DNA of 64,000 bases from an uncultured Schlesneria sp. (GTDB lineage Bacteria; Planctomycetota; Planctomycetia; Planctomycetales; Planctomycetaceae). The number at the start of each line of letters is the position of its first letter. Position 1 is the first letter of the stretch. Positions 49,223-58,318 of this stretch are shown here, in pieces. The translations under genes were made by a program, and so were the position numbers. The stretch lies in assembly GCA_903858935.1 (NCBI GenBank), contig CAIOKO010000003.1, forward strand, positions 18,181-82,180, in the 5' to 3' direction. The notes below the pieces were generated by a model that saw only the letters and a list, made by a program, of their open reading frames with translations, had not been told where the DNA came from and made no database searches.

Positions 49223-49777
49223 ATGATTTACCGTAGAGGGATGATGGTCACTGTGGCTGCGACGATGCTCTCGCTTTCAATTGCGTGGGGGGCCAATGAA
49301 ACCATCGAAAGCACTCATGATGGTAAGTTCGTCAGTCTGACTGGCAACAAACTGCAGATGACGAGTTACAAGGGGAAAGAGCATACGCACTTGTTGGCAT
49401 TCGAAGCCAAAGTCACTTGCGACGGCAACGAATGCAACGCCGCTGATTTGAAGCCCGGAATGAAAATTCGCGTGACCACTTTAAACGGTGATATGAGAGT
49501 CGCGACACGCATCGAAGCACTCGATAAGAATCAAATGTTCGCCAATACGCACGACGGCAAGTTTGTCAGCCTGATGGGCACAAAACTTGAAATGACCGAT
49601 GCCAGAGGAAAAGAACATTCTCGAACGTTGGCCAGGGACGCCGCCATGACTGTCGATGGAATGGCCTGCAAGCCAGAGCACCTGAAGGCTGGGATGAAAA
49701 TCCGAGTCACCACAGAAAAGAACGATGCAAGCGTTGCAACGCGAATCGACGCGATCCACCTGGAAACCGAATTCTAG
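49223..49777 (+). CDS. Exported protein with two copies of the repeated small domain
   Basis: Signal-like MIYRRGMMVTVAATMLSLSIAWG; THDGKFVSLTGNKLQMTSYKGKEHTHLLAFEAKVTCDGNECNAADLKPGMKIRVTT... and THDGKFVSLMGTKLEMTDARGKEHSRTLARDAAMTVDGMACKPEHLKAGMKIRVTT.... Confidence 0.72.
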   Translation: MIYRRGMMVTVAATMLSLSIAWGANETIESTHDGKFVSLTGNKLQMTSYKGKEHTHLLAFEAKVTCDGNECNAADLKPGMKIRVTTLNGDMRVATRIEALDKNQMFANTHDGKFVSLMGTKLEMTDARGKEHSRTLARDAAMTVDGMACKPEHLKAGMKIRVTTEKNDASVATRIDAIHLETEF

Positions 49778-49791
49778 AAAGAATGCACTTC

Positions 49792-50325
49792 ATGTCCACG
49801 ACCACCTCTGCAATTGCAGTATTTCACACACATGAGAAGGCCGAAGCAGCGATCCGAGAACTTGAAAAAAGCGGATTCAATCTGAAAAAGCTGTCGATTA
49901 TCGGCAAGGACTACCATACGGAAGAAAACGTTGTCGGTTACTACAACACTGGCGATCGGATGTTGAGCTGGGGCCAGAACGGTGCTCTATGGGGCGGACT
50001 TTGGGGCCTGTTATTTGGTTCTGCATTTTTCTTTCTACCGGGGGTCGGTCCGGTTCTCGTTGCAGGTCCGCTTGTGGGATGGATTGTCGGAGCACTCGAA
50101 GGAGCTGCGATCGTCGGCGGGATCAGTGTCCTGGGTGGGGCTCTTGCCAGCATTGGCATTCCTGAGAACACCATTGTGCAGTACGAGTCCGAGTTGAAAA
50201 TGGGCAAGTTTCTGGTGATCGCCCATGGCACTCCCGAGGACGTTGCACGCGCCAAACACTATTTTGATTTGTCGAAATCGGCAGTCACGACGATTCATGA
50301 TGAACCAGCGGTGGCTTCCACATAA
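49792..50325 (+). CDS. General stress protein 17M-like / DUF1269-like membrane protein
   Basis: AVFHTHEKAEAAIRELEKSGFNLKKLSIIGKDYHTEENVVGYYNTGDRMLSWGQNGALWGGLWGLLFGSAFFFLPGVGPVLVAGPLVGWIVGALEGA. Confidence 0.8.
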   Translation: MSTTTSAIAVFHTHEKAEAAIRELEKSGFNLKKLSIIGKDYHTEENVVGYYNTGDRMLSWGQNGALWGGLWGLLFGSAFFFLPGVGPVLVAGPLVGWIVGALEGAAIVGGISVLGGALASIGIPENTIVQYESELKMGKFLVIAHGTPEDVARAKHYFDLSKSAVTTIHDEPAVAST

Positions 50326-50456
50326 ATCCGACCGTGGTGAGGTTTTTCCGTCAGCGATGGAAGCTGCAAACGATGCCGGTTTTTGTAACAACGTCAGTAC
50401 GTGAATCCGTACGTGAGTATCACGAATGGAAGCCTAAACATTTTTAAAAAGCGAGA

Positions 50457-50612
50457 ATGAAAATGCTCTGGACAATTTTTATGGTGCTGTTGGTTCTGTG
50501 GTTGCTGGGTGTCGTCACGTCGTACACGATGGGAGGCTTTATCCATATTCTGCTCGTGATCGCTATCGTGTCGTTACTGATTGGCATCATCCAAGGTCGG
50601 AGAGTGATTTAA
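50457..50612 (+). CDS. lmo0937-like small (51 aa) membrane protein, absent from supplied ORF track
   Basis: MKMLWTIFMVLLVLWLLGVVTSYTMGGFIHILLVIAIVSLLIGIIQGRRVI read directly from the sequence. Confidence 0.75.
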   Translation: MKMLWTIFMVLLVLWLLGVVTSYTMGGFIHILLVIAIVSLLIGIIQGRRVI

Positions 50613-50667
50613 TAATCACTCCTCAAAACCCCCTTTCGGAGTGATTTCCGACTAAGAAAGTCGCTTT

Positions 50668-51054
50668 ATGTCATTATTACCAACTCTCGATCGCGACCAG
50701 GAGATGCCCGAACTACAGGGGCATGCGATTGGTTTTGTCGACACGCAAACTGACTGTGATGCCGTCATTCTTGAATTGAATGCGGCGGGGTTTTCAGACT
50801 CTTCAATTGCCGTGTTGAATGGCGATAGCGGGATTCGCCTTCTGTCGCGCATGATGTCCGGTTCTTTATGGGGAGAGGCTGCAGAGGACTTGATGAAGCA
50901 AGGGGTGATCGAGCTGACTCATGGACATTTTGCCCTGACGATTAAGGCACGTGATCGAGATGAAGGTTTGGCTGTCGCAAATGCTGCCGCAAAACACGGC
51001 GGACATGGCTTCAGTTACTTCGGAGTATTGACTGACGAGCGGTTAACCCGATAA
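50668..51054 (+). CDS. Hypothetical protein, possible general-stress-like N-terminal fold
   Basis: GHAIGFVDTQTDCDAVILELNAAGFSDSSIAVLNGDSGIRLL resembles the AVFHTHEKAEAAIRELEKSGFNLKKLSIIG pattern of the 49792 gene. Confidence 0.6.
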   Translation: MSLLPTLDRDQEMPELQGHAIGFVDTQTDCDAVILELNAAGFSDSSIAVLNGDSGIRLLSRMMSGSLWGEAAEDLMKQGVIELTHGHFALTIKARDRDEGLAVANAAAKHGGHGFSYFGVLTDERLTR

Positions 51055-51070
51055 CAAAGTCCAAAAGATC

Positions 51071-52954
51071 GTGATCAGAACTTGCCGAACACCCCTCTGG
51101 CAGCGCGCGTTGATTGTTCTGTCGGGGACATTTGTGGGACTTGTTGTCGTCATCGGTTTGCAGTGGGGGCGTCCGGTTCTGATTCCGATCGCCCTGGCGA
51201 TTCTGTTGACGTTCCTGTTGAACCCGATTGTTCGAACGCTGGAACGACGAGGCCTTGAACGGCTGCTCGCGGTGCTGCTGGCCGTTTCGGCGGCGGGCTT
51301 TCTTCTGATGGGGCTGGGCTGGATCATGACCCGGCAGGTGGCCACGCTGCTGGCGGAGCTCCCGCGTAACACTGCGAATATAAAAGCGAAGGTCAAGACA
51401 CTGCGCGAGCTTGGTTCTGGCCCGTTTGCGGACCAGTTCACGCATATGGTTGACGAGATCAGTCAAGAACTTCAAAGACCATCACATCCAGGTTCCTCGG
51501 CTTCGGACTTGGAGTCGAATCTCGCGCCAAGATCTCCCGCCGAGGTTACACCGTTCCGAGCCGAATCGACGTTCTGGCTTCACCTGACGGGATATCTCGG
51601 CTCCGCATTTGAAGTCTTTGCCACGTTAGCATTTTCGCTTGTGTTGCTTGTGTTCTTTCTCCTCGGACGTGATGACTTTCGGGATCGCGTGGTTTTATTA
51701 GCGGGCAAGACAAGGCTTGCACTGACAAGCAAAGCCCTGGAAGACGTCACCGACCGAATCAGCCGATACGTCGTCCTCGTGGCAACGGTCAATGGCGGTT
51801 TTGGAATCTTACTCGCGACTGGTTTATTTGTTCTTCAGGTTCCTTATGCCTTATTGTGGGGTTTTCTGGCTGCCGGGCTGCGATTCGTTCCCTATATTGG
51901 CACATGGATCGGCGCGGTGTTTCCGATTCTGATGAGCCTGGCGACATTCGAAGGCTGGTGGCAGCCACTGGCAGTGATTGGTTACGTCATGGTTCTGGAA
52001 TTAACCAGTAACAATTTGATCGAACCATTTCTTTTCGGTCACAGCATCGGTGTTTCGCCGACCGCACTGTTGATCTCAGCCGCATTCTGGATGTTCCTCT
52101 GGGGGCCGATCGGCTTAGTGCTGTCTGCGCCGTTTGCCGTCTGTCTTGTTGTTCTTGGCAAGAATATCCCGCAATTGAGATTCTTGAATCTTCTGCTTGG
52201 TGATATTCCGGCTTTGGAAGCGGACGTTGGAATTTATCAACGTCTGATGCTGGGTGATGAACATCAAGCCGTCAGGCTGGTTCTTCAACGGCGAAAAGAT
52301 TGCCCGCTCGACGATGTTTACGATGACATGTTAATTCCGGCTCTCAACTATATGAAGCGAGATCTTCAACGCGACTATTTGACCGACGACGATCGGCAAA
52401 CGATCCTTAAGGGAGTCCGCGCCTCGTTGAGTGAAATCGATCAATTACTCCTCGTGACGGCGCCCGTTCCAGCCAATCTTGAGGAAGAAATACTTCACAA
52501 GTCTCACGAGATCGTTTCCGACCTCGCTGCCAGAACCGTCATATTGGGATGCCCTTCAATGGACGATACCGATACGGCCGCGCTTGAGATGCTTCGGCAA
52601 TCGATCAATCCCGCGCATGGGAACTTCCGGGCGATGGCAATCGAATTGTCGATGTCGGAATTGCTTTTCAACATCGCACAAAATCCGCCTGATATCGTCT
52701 GTATTGTGTCGCTGCCACCGGGCGGGCTGACACACGCCACGTATACCTGTAAACGTCTCAGGGAAGTGTCTGCCAAGATGCAGATCATCGTGGGACGTTG
52801 GGGGCCGAACGCTCGAAACAAGATTGAACGAGATCGGTTACAACGAGCTGGAGCCACGTTTGTCACGACCACGGTACGGGAAACATGCAAAATCCTGGAG
52901 ACAGACTATGGGCTCAAACCAGTCCTCCCGCCAGTTTCGCCTCTCTTAACATAG
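51071..52954 (+). CDS. AI-2E family transporter (PF01594) with about 250-aa C-terminal extension
   Basis: ILLTFLLNPIVRTLERRGLERLLAVLLAV ... LLWGFLAAGLRFVPYIGTWIGAVFPILMSLATF ... LELTSNNLIEPFLFGHSIGVSPTALLISAAFWMFLWGPIGLVLSAPF. Confidence 0.88.
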   Translation: MIRTCRTPLWQRALIVLSGTFVGLVVVIGLQWGRPVLIPIALAILLTFLLNPIVRTLERRGLERLLAVLLAVSAAGFLLMGLGWIMTRQVATLLAELPRNTANIKAKVKTLRELGSGPFADQFTHMVDEISQELQRPSHPGSSASDLESNLAPRSPAEVTPFRAESTFWLHLTGYLGSAFEVFATLAFSLVLLVFFLLGRDDFRDRVVLLAGKTRLALTSKALEDVTDRISRYVVLVATVNGGFGILLATGLFVLQVPYALLWGFLAAGLRFVPYIGTWIGAVFPILMSLATFEGWWQPLAVIGYVMVLELTSNNLIEPFLFGHSIGVSPTALLISAAFWMFLWGPIGLVLSAPFAVCLVVLGKNIPQLRFLNLLLGDIPALEADVGIYQRLMLGDEHQAVRLVLQRRKDCPLDDVYDDMLIPALNYMKRDLQRDYLTDDDRQTILKGVRASLSEIDQLLLVTAPVPANLEEEILHKSHEIVSDLAARTVILGCPSMDDTDTAALEMLRQSINPAHGNFRAMAIELSMSELLFNIAQNPPDIVCIVSLPPGGLTHATYTCKRLREVSAKMQIIVGRWGPNARNKIERDRLQRAGATFVTTTVRETCKILETDYGLKPVLPPVSPLLT

Positions 52955-53228
52955 CGGTTATGCCGTGCATTTCGATGCCGGCGTGATTAATGCGTGGAAT
53001 TCATTTATTAAACAGAAAAGATTCAACGTCATCGCTAAAAACCGACGATCTCGACCGGTGGTTGACACGGTAACCCGCGATGAATCGTGCCGATCGCAGC
53101 GAAGGATTGCGCAGATTTAAAAGTGGCAAGGCTGGGCGACGGCCGATTACTTCTTACTTTTGTGTCTCGAATCGTTCGATCTTTGGCGCGACGTTTGGGC
53201 TTGGAATAATTCACAGCCCTGTCGTTTT

Positions 53229-53334
53229 GATCGGAAAACAGAATAGAGAACTGCCGCTTAAAGCGCGCTCTTCATTATTACGTAAGCCGACGAGGGGAAA
53301 TGTCTTCAGACAATGGACCTTGTCGGCTTTTTCT
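53229..53334 (+). ncRNA. Putative structured RNA element B ending in a Rho-independent-like terminator (related to element A at 40081)
   Basis: GATCGGAAAAC ... GTAAGCCGACGAGG ... TGTCttcaGACA ... CCTTGTCGGCTTTTTCTTT. Confidence 0.5.
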
Positions 53335-53451
53335 TTCTGGCGGCGTATCACGGACGCCACCTTGATGCTGTAACGTCGTCCGTGAGATGTGTGGCGGGCA
53401 TTTCTCGGACGTTCCACCTCGAGGCGTCGTGAGCATTTAGCGGAGGTCGAT

Positions 53452-54768
53452 GTGCAATTTGCTGTTCCTGCCACCCCTTCGTGTCGGATTTCTTCAGCGC
53501 CAGTTCGTCTGCACGGGTTGGACGCCTTACGCGGAATTGCCGCCGTCTTTGTCGTACTCTTGCACGCCGGAATTCCTTATATGACAGCCCCCCTGTCATA
53601 TCTTGTCTGGCCCTCCCGCGATGCCCACCCCTGCCCCGTCGTTGACGGGCTGACATGGTGTACCGAGTGTTTTCTCATGCCGCTGTTCTTCGTTCTGGCT
53701 GGTTTCTTCTCTCAGGGAATTCTGATTTCGCGCGGAGAACGGAAATTCATTGAGGGACGAACACACCGCCTGATGGTGACTCAGTTCTTTGCCGGACCAT
53801 TGGTCATGCTGCCATGCCTGGGAATCTGGTCACTCGGCTGGATCGGTGATGGATTGTTCGTTCCCAAAAGTTTCATGAATTGGGGAATGCCGCGAGAACT
53901 TGAATCAGAACTCTATGGATTCGGGCACTTCTGGTTTCTCAATTATCTTTACACATATTGCCTGATTCTGTGTGGTGGCAGCTGGTTGACCAAACGTATC
54001 AGCGGGCCAAAGGTGGTCGAAGCCGACCGTCCGTCGCCTGGATTTCTGGCAATTGATCATCTGATGGTTTCCGTCTGGAAGCCGCTACTCCCCGCGATAC
54101 CCTGTGCGCTGGTCTTATTTTATGACCCGCGAATCGTGCTCGGCTTTTATCAGACATTTCTGCCCGTTCTTTCAAAGCTGGTCTATTACGCGATTTATTT
54201 CTTCGTCGGCGTCGCACTTTACCGACATCGCGCCGCGCTGCATCTGCACGCTCGATTCGGCAAGTCGTATATCGCGATTGCCAGTCTGCTTTTTGCCGTC
54301 AGCTTACCGATGATTCACGAACATCAGGTATCGCAATTGACCGGTGGCCGACTGGCGTTGATGGTGGGGTTGCTGGCCCTGTTCGCCTGGTACACCACTT
54401 TCGGTCTGCTGGCCATTTCCCTGCGAACAAAGCATGGCGAGAACTCGATCCTGCGTTATCTCGCTGAGGCTTCCTTCTGGGTCTATATCGTTCATTTGCC
54501 GTTCGTAGGATTGACGCACGTGGCAATTGCCCAGATGGCCGTTCCGACGATCGCCAAATTTCTGCTGGCGGGCTTAATCCCGTTATCGATTTCGCTGGTG
54601 AGTTATCAGATCTTCGTGCGAGAAAAATGGCTCGGACGGTTTTTAGACGGACGTGGCCAGCGAGTTAAGCCCGTTACAAACGTTTTGGCGGCAACGGACG
54701 TGCATCGTCCGGTGAAAGCACCCCATTTTGCGATTTCCGTTGCAAACAAAGCAAGAAGCGGTGTGTGA
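53452..54768 (+). CDS. Acyltransferase family 3 / OpgC-like membrane protein
   Basis: LHGLDALRGIAAVFVVLLHAGIPYM ... LVWPSRDAHPCPVVDGLTWCTECFLMPLFFVLAGFFSQ; GTG start 53452 with GGAGG upstream. Confidence 0.85.
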   Translation: MQFAVPATPSCRISSAPVRLHGLDALRGIAAVFVVLLHAGIPYMTAPLSYLVWPSRDAHPCPVVDGLTWCTECFLMPLFFVLAGFFSQGILISRGERKFIEGRTHRLMVTQFFAGPLVMLPCLGIWSLGWIGDGLFVPKSFMNWGMPRELESELYGFGHFWFLNYLYTYCLILCGGSWLTKRISGPKVVEADRPSPGFLAIDHLMVSVWKPLLPAIPCALVLFYDPRIVLGFYQTFLPVLSKLVYYAIYFFVGVALYRHRAALHLHARFGKSYIAIASLLFAVSLPMIHEHQVSQLTGGRLALMVGLLALFAWYTTFGLLAISLRTKHGENSILRYLAEASFWVYIVHLPFVGLTHVAIAQMAVPTIAKFLLAGLIPLSISLVSYQIFVREKWLGRFLDGRGQRVKPVTNVLAATDVHRPVKAPHFAISVANKARSGV

Positions 54769-54907
54769 CGCAACGTGATTTCAGCGACCAAAAACGTGGG
54801 GAGCCATTGCATGACCCTAGTCGGTCACGCTGTGCTCTTGATTCCCGTTTCGAAAATAAGAAGTCCACTGCGACAGAGAAGACTCTAGTGAGGCTTCGCC
54901 TCAGACA

Positions 54908-55076
54908 AAAGTAGCCATCATCGCTCCGCGTGATGAGCATTGTTCGAGAACCTGCCAAATTCCGATCCGCATGGTCTCAAATCAGAAATTCAAACGGAAT
55001 ATCTGTCCCGATGCGTCGGCAACGTTTGAATCGTTTCCGACGCATGCTCATCACGCGGAGCGATGATGGCTACTTT
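54908..55076. repeat. 33-bp perfect inverted repeat (169 bp total) with nested 9-bp inverted repeat
   Basis: AAAGTAGCCATCATCGCTCCGCGTGATGAGCAT (54908-54940) and exact reverse complement (55044-55076); nested ATGCGTCGG (55011-55019)/CCGACGCAT (55037-55045). Confidence 0.85.
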
Positions 55077-55087
55077 GGATGAAATCC

Positions 55088-55116
55088 TGGAACTTGACTC
55101 AATGAGTCATGTTCCA
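55088..55116. repeat. 14-nt-arm near-perfect palindrome
   Basis: TGGAACTTGACTCA a TGAGTCATGTTCCA (1 mismatch). Confidence 0.7.
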
Positions 55117-55193
55117 AACTGGAAGAAGTCCGAAGCAGTGGCACGTCAGTGTTGGCAACCATTGAGAAAACATTGCGTTGCTGATGGATCGTC

Positions 55194-58100
55194 CTACTGG
55201 CGACGTTTCTGCAGGGGATTCAGCCGACGCAGGTCGAGCGGCGAGTACTTGGCTGGTTCGATCGCCGATCTGTTCGTCGACGGCAACGACTGGTTGGGGC
55301 CCAGTTCAAATGCGGTAATCCGCAAATCGTCGATAAGAAGTTCGCCAAATCCCTGAAGCGAAATCGTCATCGTCATTTCCTGGGTTTCAGGGACGGGACG
55401 CAACAGCTCAAATCGCTGCCAGTCCTGAACGGCCTTCAGACGAACGGCTCCTGATTTTCCCAGCAGGCTGTCATAAATCAACGCGCCTTCAATATTGCCG
55501 ATAATGGGGGTGGGAATCTTTGCCCAACCGGTCACGCGGACATACTGACCAGCGTGCACACTGATTCCCGGTGAGACGACGGTGACGGGAGAATTGGAAA
55601 TGGAATTGGGGATCGGTTCACGGGCGATCGGACTTGCCGCCAGTCTGAGGCTGAATTTTCCCTGTTTTGCGACCGGATAAAGTTCGGCACTTGACTGAAC
55701 CGTCTCGAGCATTGTCTGCTGGTGTTTCCAGTGTTCGGCGACAAGCGTTCCAAGGTCTTCAAATTCGCCTGACGGAAGAAGGTTTTCCATCTCATCCAGC
55801 GAGCCAAGTTTTTCAAGACGCCGCATCAGATTCCAATGCTCTGGTAATGATTGGAATGAGACGGCCCAGGGGCTGGTTGTGGGGTTCGGAGACGTGCGAA
55901 TCGCGTGTTCCCAATGGGTTCTTTGCAGGAAGCGTCCATATTGAAGTGCCTCACTCGCGTGCTGGCGGGCGTCGTCAGTTTGTTTCGCCTGCAAGGCGGA
56001 TTCTGCTTTGTCCATGTGTTGCCTGGCTTCGCCAAGCAATTTCCAGGCGTCCGGTCGACCGACGTCCATGTTCTGAAGCACCTGGTCAACCTGTCGGATT
56101 CGATCGAGCTTTAGTTTTGCCAGTTCGACGAGAAGGTGCGCGCTTTGTTCCTGGATGCCGGCAATCTTCTGGTTCAATTCTTCGACCAGTAGTGGATCTG
56201 ATGTGATCAAGATGGCCGTTGTTTGATCGAGCCGAGGGAGTGTGATTTTGACCCCTCCCGCCGCAGTTTCCCGATCCAGATTCCGCAGTCGGCCCGTTGT
56301 TGTGATTTCCCACGCAGCGGCGGTGTCTCCTCCGCCAGGGACGATGATCGTGACATTTCGAGCGGCAAGCGGTCCTGGCACAAATTGTGAATTCTCTTCC
56401 AGCCACATCGGCAGCAGAAGCGCTCCTCGGTCTGACCCAAACATCGCAGCCTGCATTTCACGAGGCCGTTTTGCGAGGGCTGCTTTGGCGTCGCGGAATC
56501 TGGTTGATGCGTCAGTCGCTCGATTCCGGCCGGTCGATCCAGCGGAATCGGCGCGTGGAGTTTCCAGGGTGAACGAGACCAGTTCTGGCTTTCCACCGGA
56601 TGTGATCCAGGGCTTGTACAGTTCCAGCTCAAGGTTTAACTGGGTCAGTGTCAGCAATCGTTCACGTGCGGCCGGCGTGTCGTCGTCGAGAGGAGTCGTC
56701 GTCCAGAATCCAAGGCCGCGACATCCGGCAGCGAGCGCTGCGTAGACCTGCAATCGGATCTGTTCGGGTTCCAGCATCGGTCGCGACTCAAGTCCCCTCG
56801 ACAATTCTGACAAAGTTGGGACGACTTCGGTCTGGATCCACGTCCAGCAGAATGAGTCTGGCCACGCTTGATCACGTCGCTGAATCATCCAGTCGCGATA
56901 GTCTGCCAGCGAGAATGTACTGTTGATTGCATGCCGACTGATTCCCAGCAAATCAACGTGTCGCGAAATCTGTCGTTCGTTATCGATGACGTCCGCTGCA
57001 ATTGGTCGTTTGACCTTACGGTCGGCGTCTCGAATCTGATTCGTCCAACTGCTGATTCGAGGACGTCCGTCGAGCGTCATTCGAGCACCCAGCATCCAAA
57101 ACAAAACCGCGGATGTTGAGGTATTGGACTCGAAGGAAACCAGGCTGGCATCATCGGAATCGAGCGGTTCGCCGTCGATTCCTTTCGCATATGGAGGTGC
57201 GGCGGTAACCCACAGTCCCTGTCGACGGAGCAGTCCGGTGACACTGGTGTCCTCGTAATCCGAGACCCATGCCACGTTGATTCCCGCTGCAGCCAGAACC
57301 TCAGGTCGCTCTTTTTGATCTTTATGGTATGTAATGATCCTTGGAAAAAAGGGTCGGCCGCTGACTTCGAGCCGGTGGAGATTGAACTTCACCGGTATTC
57401 GCGTGCGGGAATCAATGGGGGTGTCGTCAGATGTCTGGCTGGCCTGTTGAATTGGGGTGGCGTTGGGGGTTCGATTGTTTGTTTGAAAACGGACAACAGG
57501 ACTGAGCGCCAGATCGTCCAATTGCAGGTCAGTCGTCCCTGGTGGAAGTTGTCCGTCGAGAATCACTCGGTCGACATACATCTTCTTCGGCTGACCTGAG
57601 ATCTGATTCAAAGCACGCTGTAAACGGACTTGATCGCGGATTGCCCGGTCGGTTGTGCGACATTTCAGCTGCTGCCATTGACCCGGCGTTTTGTATTGTT
57701 CGCCGACAATGAGCAACGTTCGCGGAGTGTTCGTTTCGGGATCGAGCACTTCAGGGAGATTGATTTTTAACGCGAGTGAAAAGCCTTCATGATTCGACTT
57801 GACCCACAAAGACGCTTCGAGTTCATCAAGCACGGTCGCGGCGGGTAGCGCATGCTCGAATCGGACCGCTGTATTCTCACGAATGGAATTGATCCGGATA
57901 AACTCAGCACCACCGGTTCGTCCCTTTTCTCGTCGACGCTGATGTATTGTCACTTGCGCATCCTGCGACCGCAGTCCAATTTGCCAGGAAACTTCCGGGC
58001 CATCAAATTCCGCGAGATAGTCCTCTCCCATCACGGTTGTTACCGAAACGAAGAGAACAACGATCATCGCGAAAGCGGCGGACAGCGGTTGCATTCTCAT
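55194..58100 (-). CDS. Large exported hypothetical protein (968 aa), planctomycete type
   Basis: Signal peptide MRMQPLSAAFAMIVVLFVSVTTVMG; long uninterrupted ORF; N- and C-terminal regions look carbohydrate-binding-like. Confidence 0.72.
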   Translation of the reverse strand: MRMQPLSAAFAMIVVLFVSVTTVMGEDYLAEFDGPEVSWQIGLRSQDAQVTIHQRRREKGRTGGAEFIRINSIRENTAVRFEHALPAATVLDELEASLWVKSNHEGFSLALKINLPEVLDPETNTPRTLLIVGEQYKTPGQWQQLKCRTTDRAIRDQVRLQRALNQISGQPKKMYVDRVILDGQLPPGTTDLQLDDLALSPVVRFQTNNRTPNATPIQQASQTSDDTPIDSRTRIPVKFNLHRLEVSGRPFFPRIITYHKDQKERPEVLAAAGINVAWVSDYEDTSVTGLLRRQGLWVTAAPPYAKGIDGEPLDSDDASLVSFESNTSTSAVLFWMLGARMTLDGRPRISSWTNQIRDADRKVKRPIAADVIDNERQISRHVDLLGISRHAINSTFSLADYRDWMIQRRDQAWPDSFCWTWIQTEVVPTLSELSRGLESRPMLEPEQIRLQVYAALAAGCRGLGFWTTTPLDDDTPAARERLLTLTQLNLELELYKPWITSGGKPELVSFTLETPRADSAGSTGRNRATDASTRFRDAKAALAKRPREMQAAMFGSDRGALLLPMWLEENSQFVPGPLAARNVTIIVPGGGDTAAAWEITTTGRLRNLDRETAAGGVKITLPRLDQTTAILITSDPLLVEELNQKIAGIQEQSAHLLVELAKLKLDRIRQVDQVLQNMDVGRPDAWKLLGEARQHMDKAESALQAKQTDDARQHASEALQYGRFLQRTHWEHAIRTSPNPTTSPWAVSFQSLPEHWNLMRRLEKLGSLDEMENLLPSGEFEDLGTLVAEHWKHQQTMLETVQSSAELYPVAKQGKFSLRLAASPIAREPIPNSISNSPVTVVSPGISVHAGQYVRVTGWAKIPTPIIGNIEGALIYDSLLGKSGAVRLKAVQDWQRFELLRPVPETQEMTMTISLQGFGELLIDDLRITAFELGPNQSLPSTNRSAIEPAKYSPLDLRRLNPLQKRRQ

Positions 58101-58318
58101 CTCTCATGACCGGAAAATCCTTGTACGGTCGATTTAAGTCGCGAATCCTACTGGACTTCGCAAAATTCGACTAGGCGAATTCTTACCGTCAAACCGCACC
58201 TGGCCAATCGTCACTGAATTCCCGCCGAATCAGCAGTTTTTCGTTGTGAACGGTCGGTCGGGCGATCACAATCGGTCCGTCTTGACGTGACGTCGACTGC
58301 GGTCGGAAGGATGAAATT

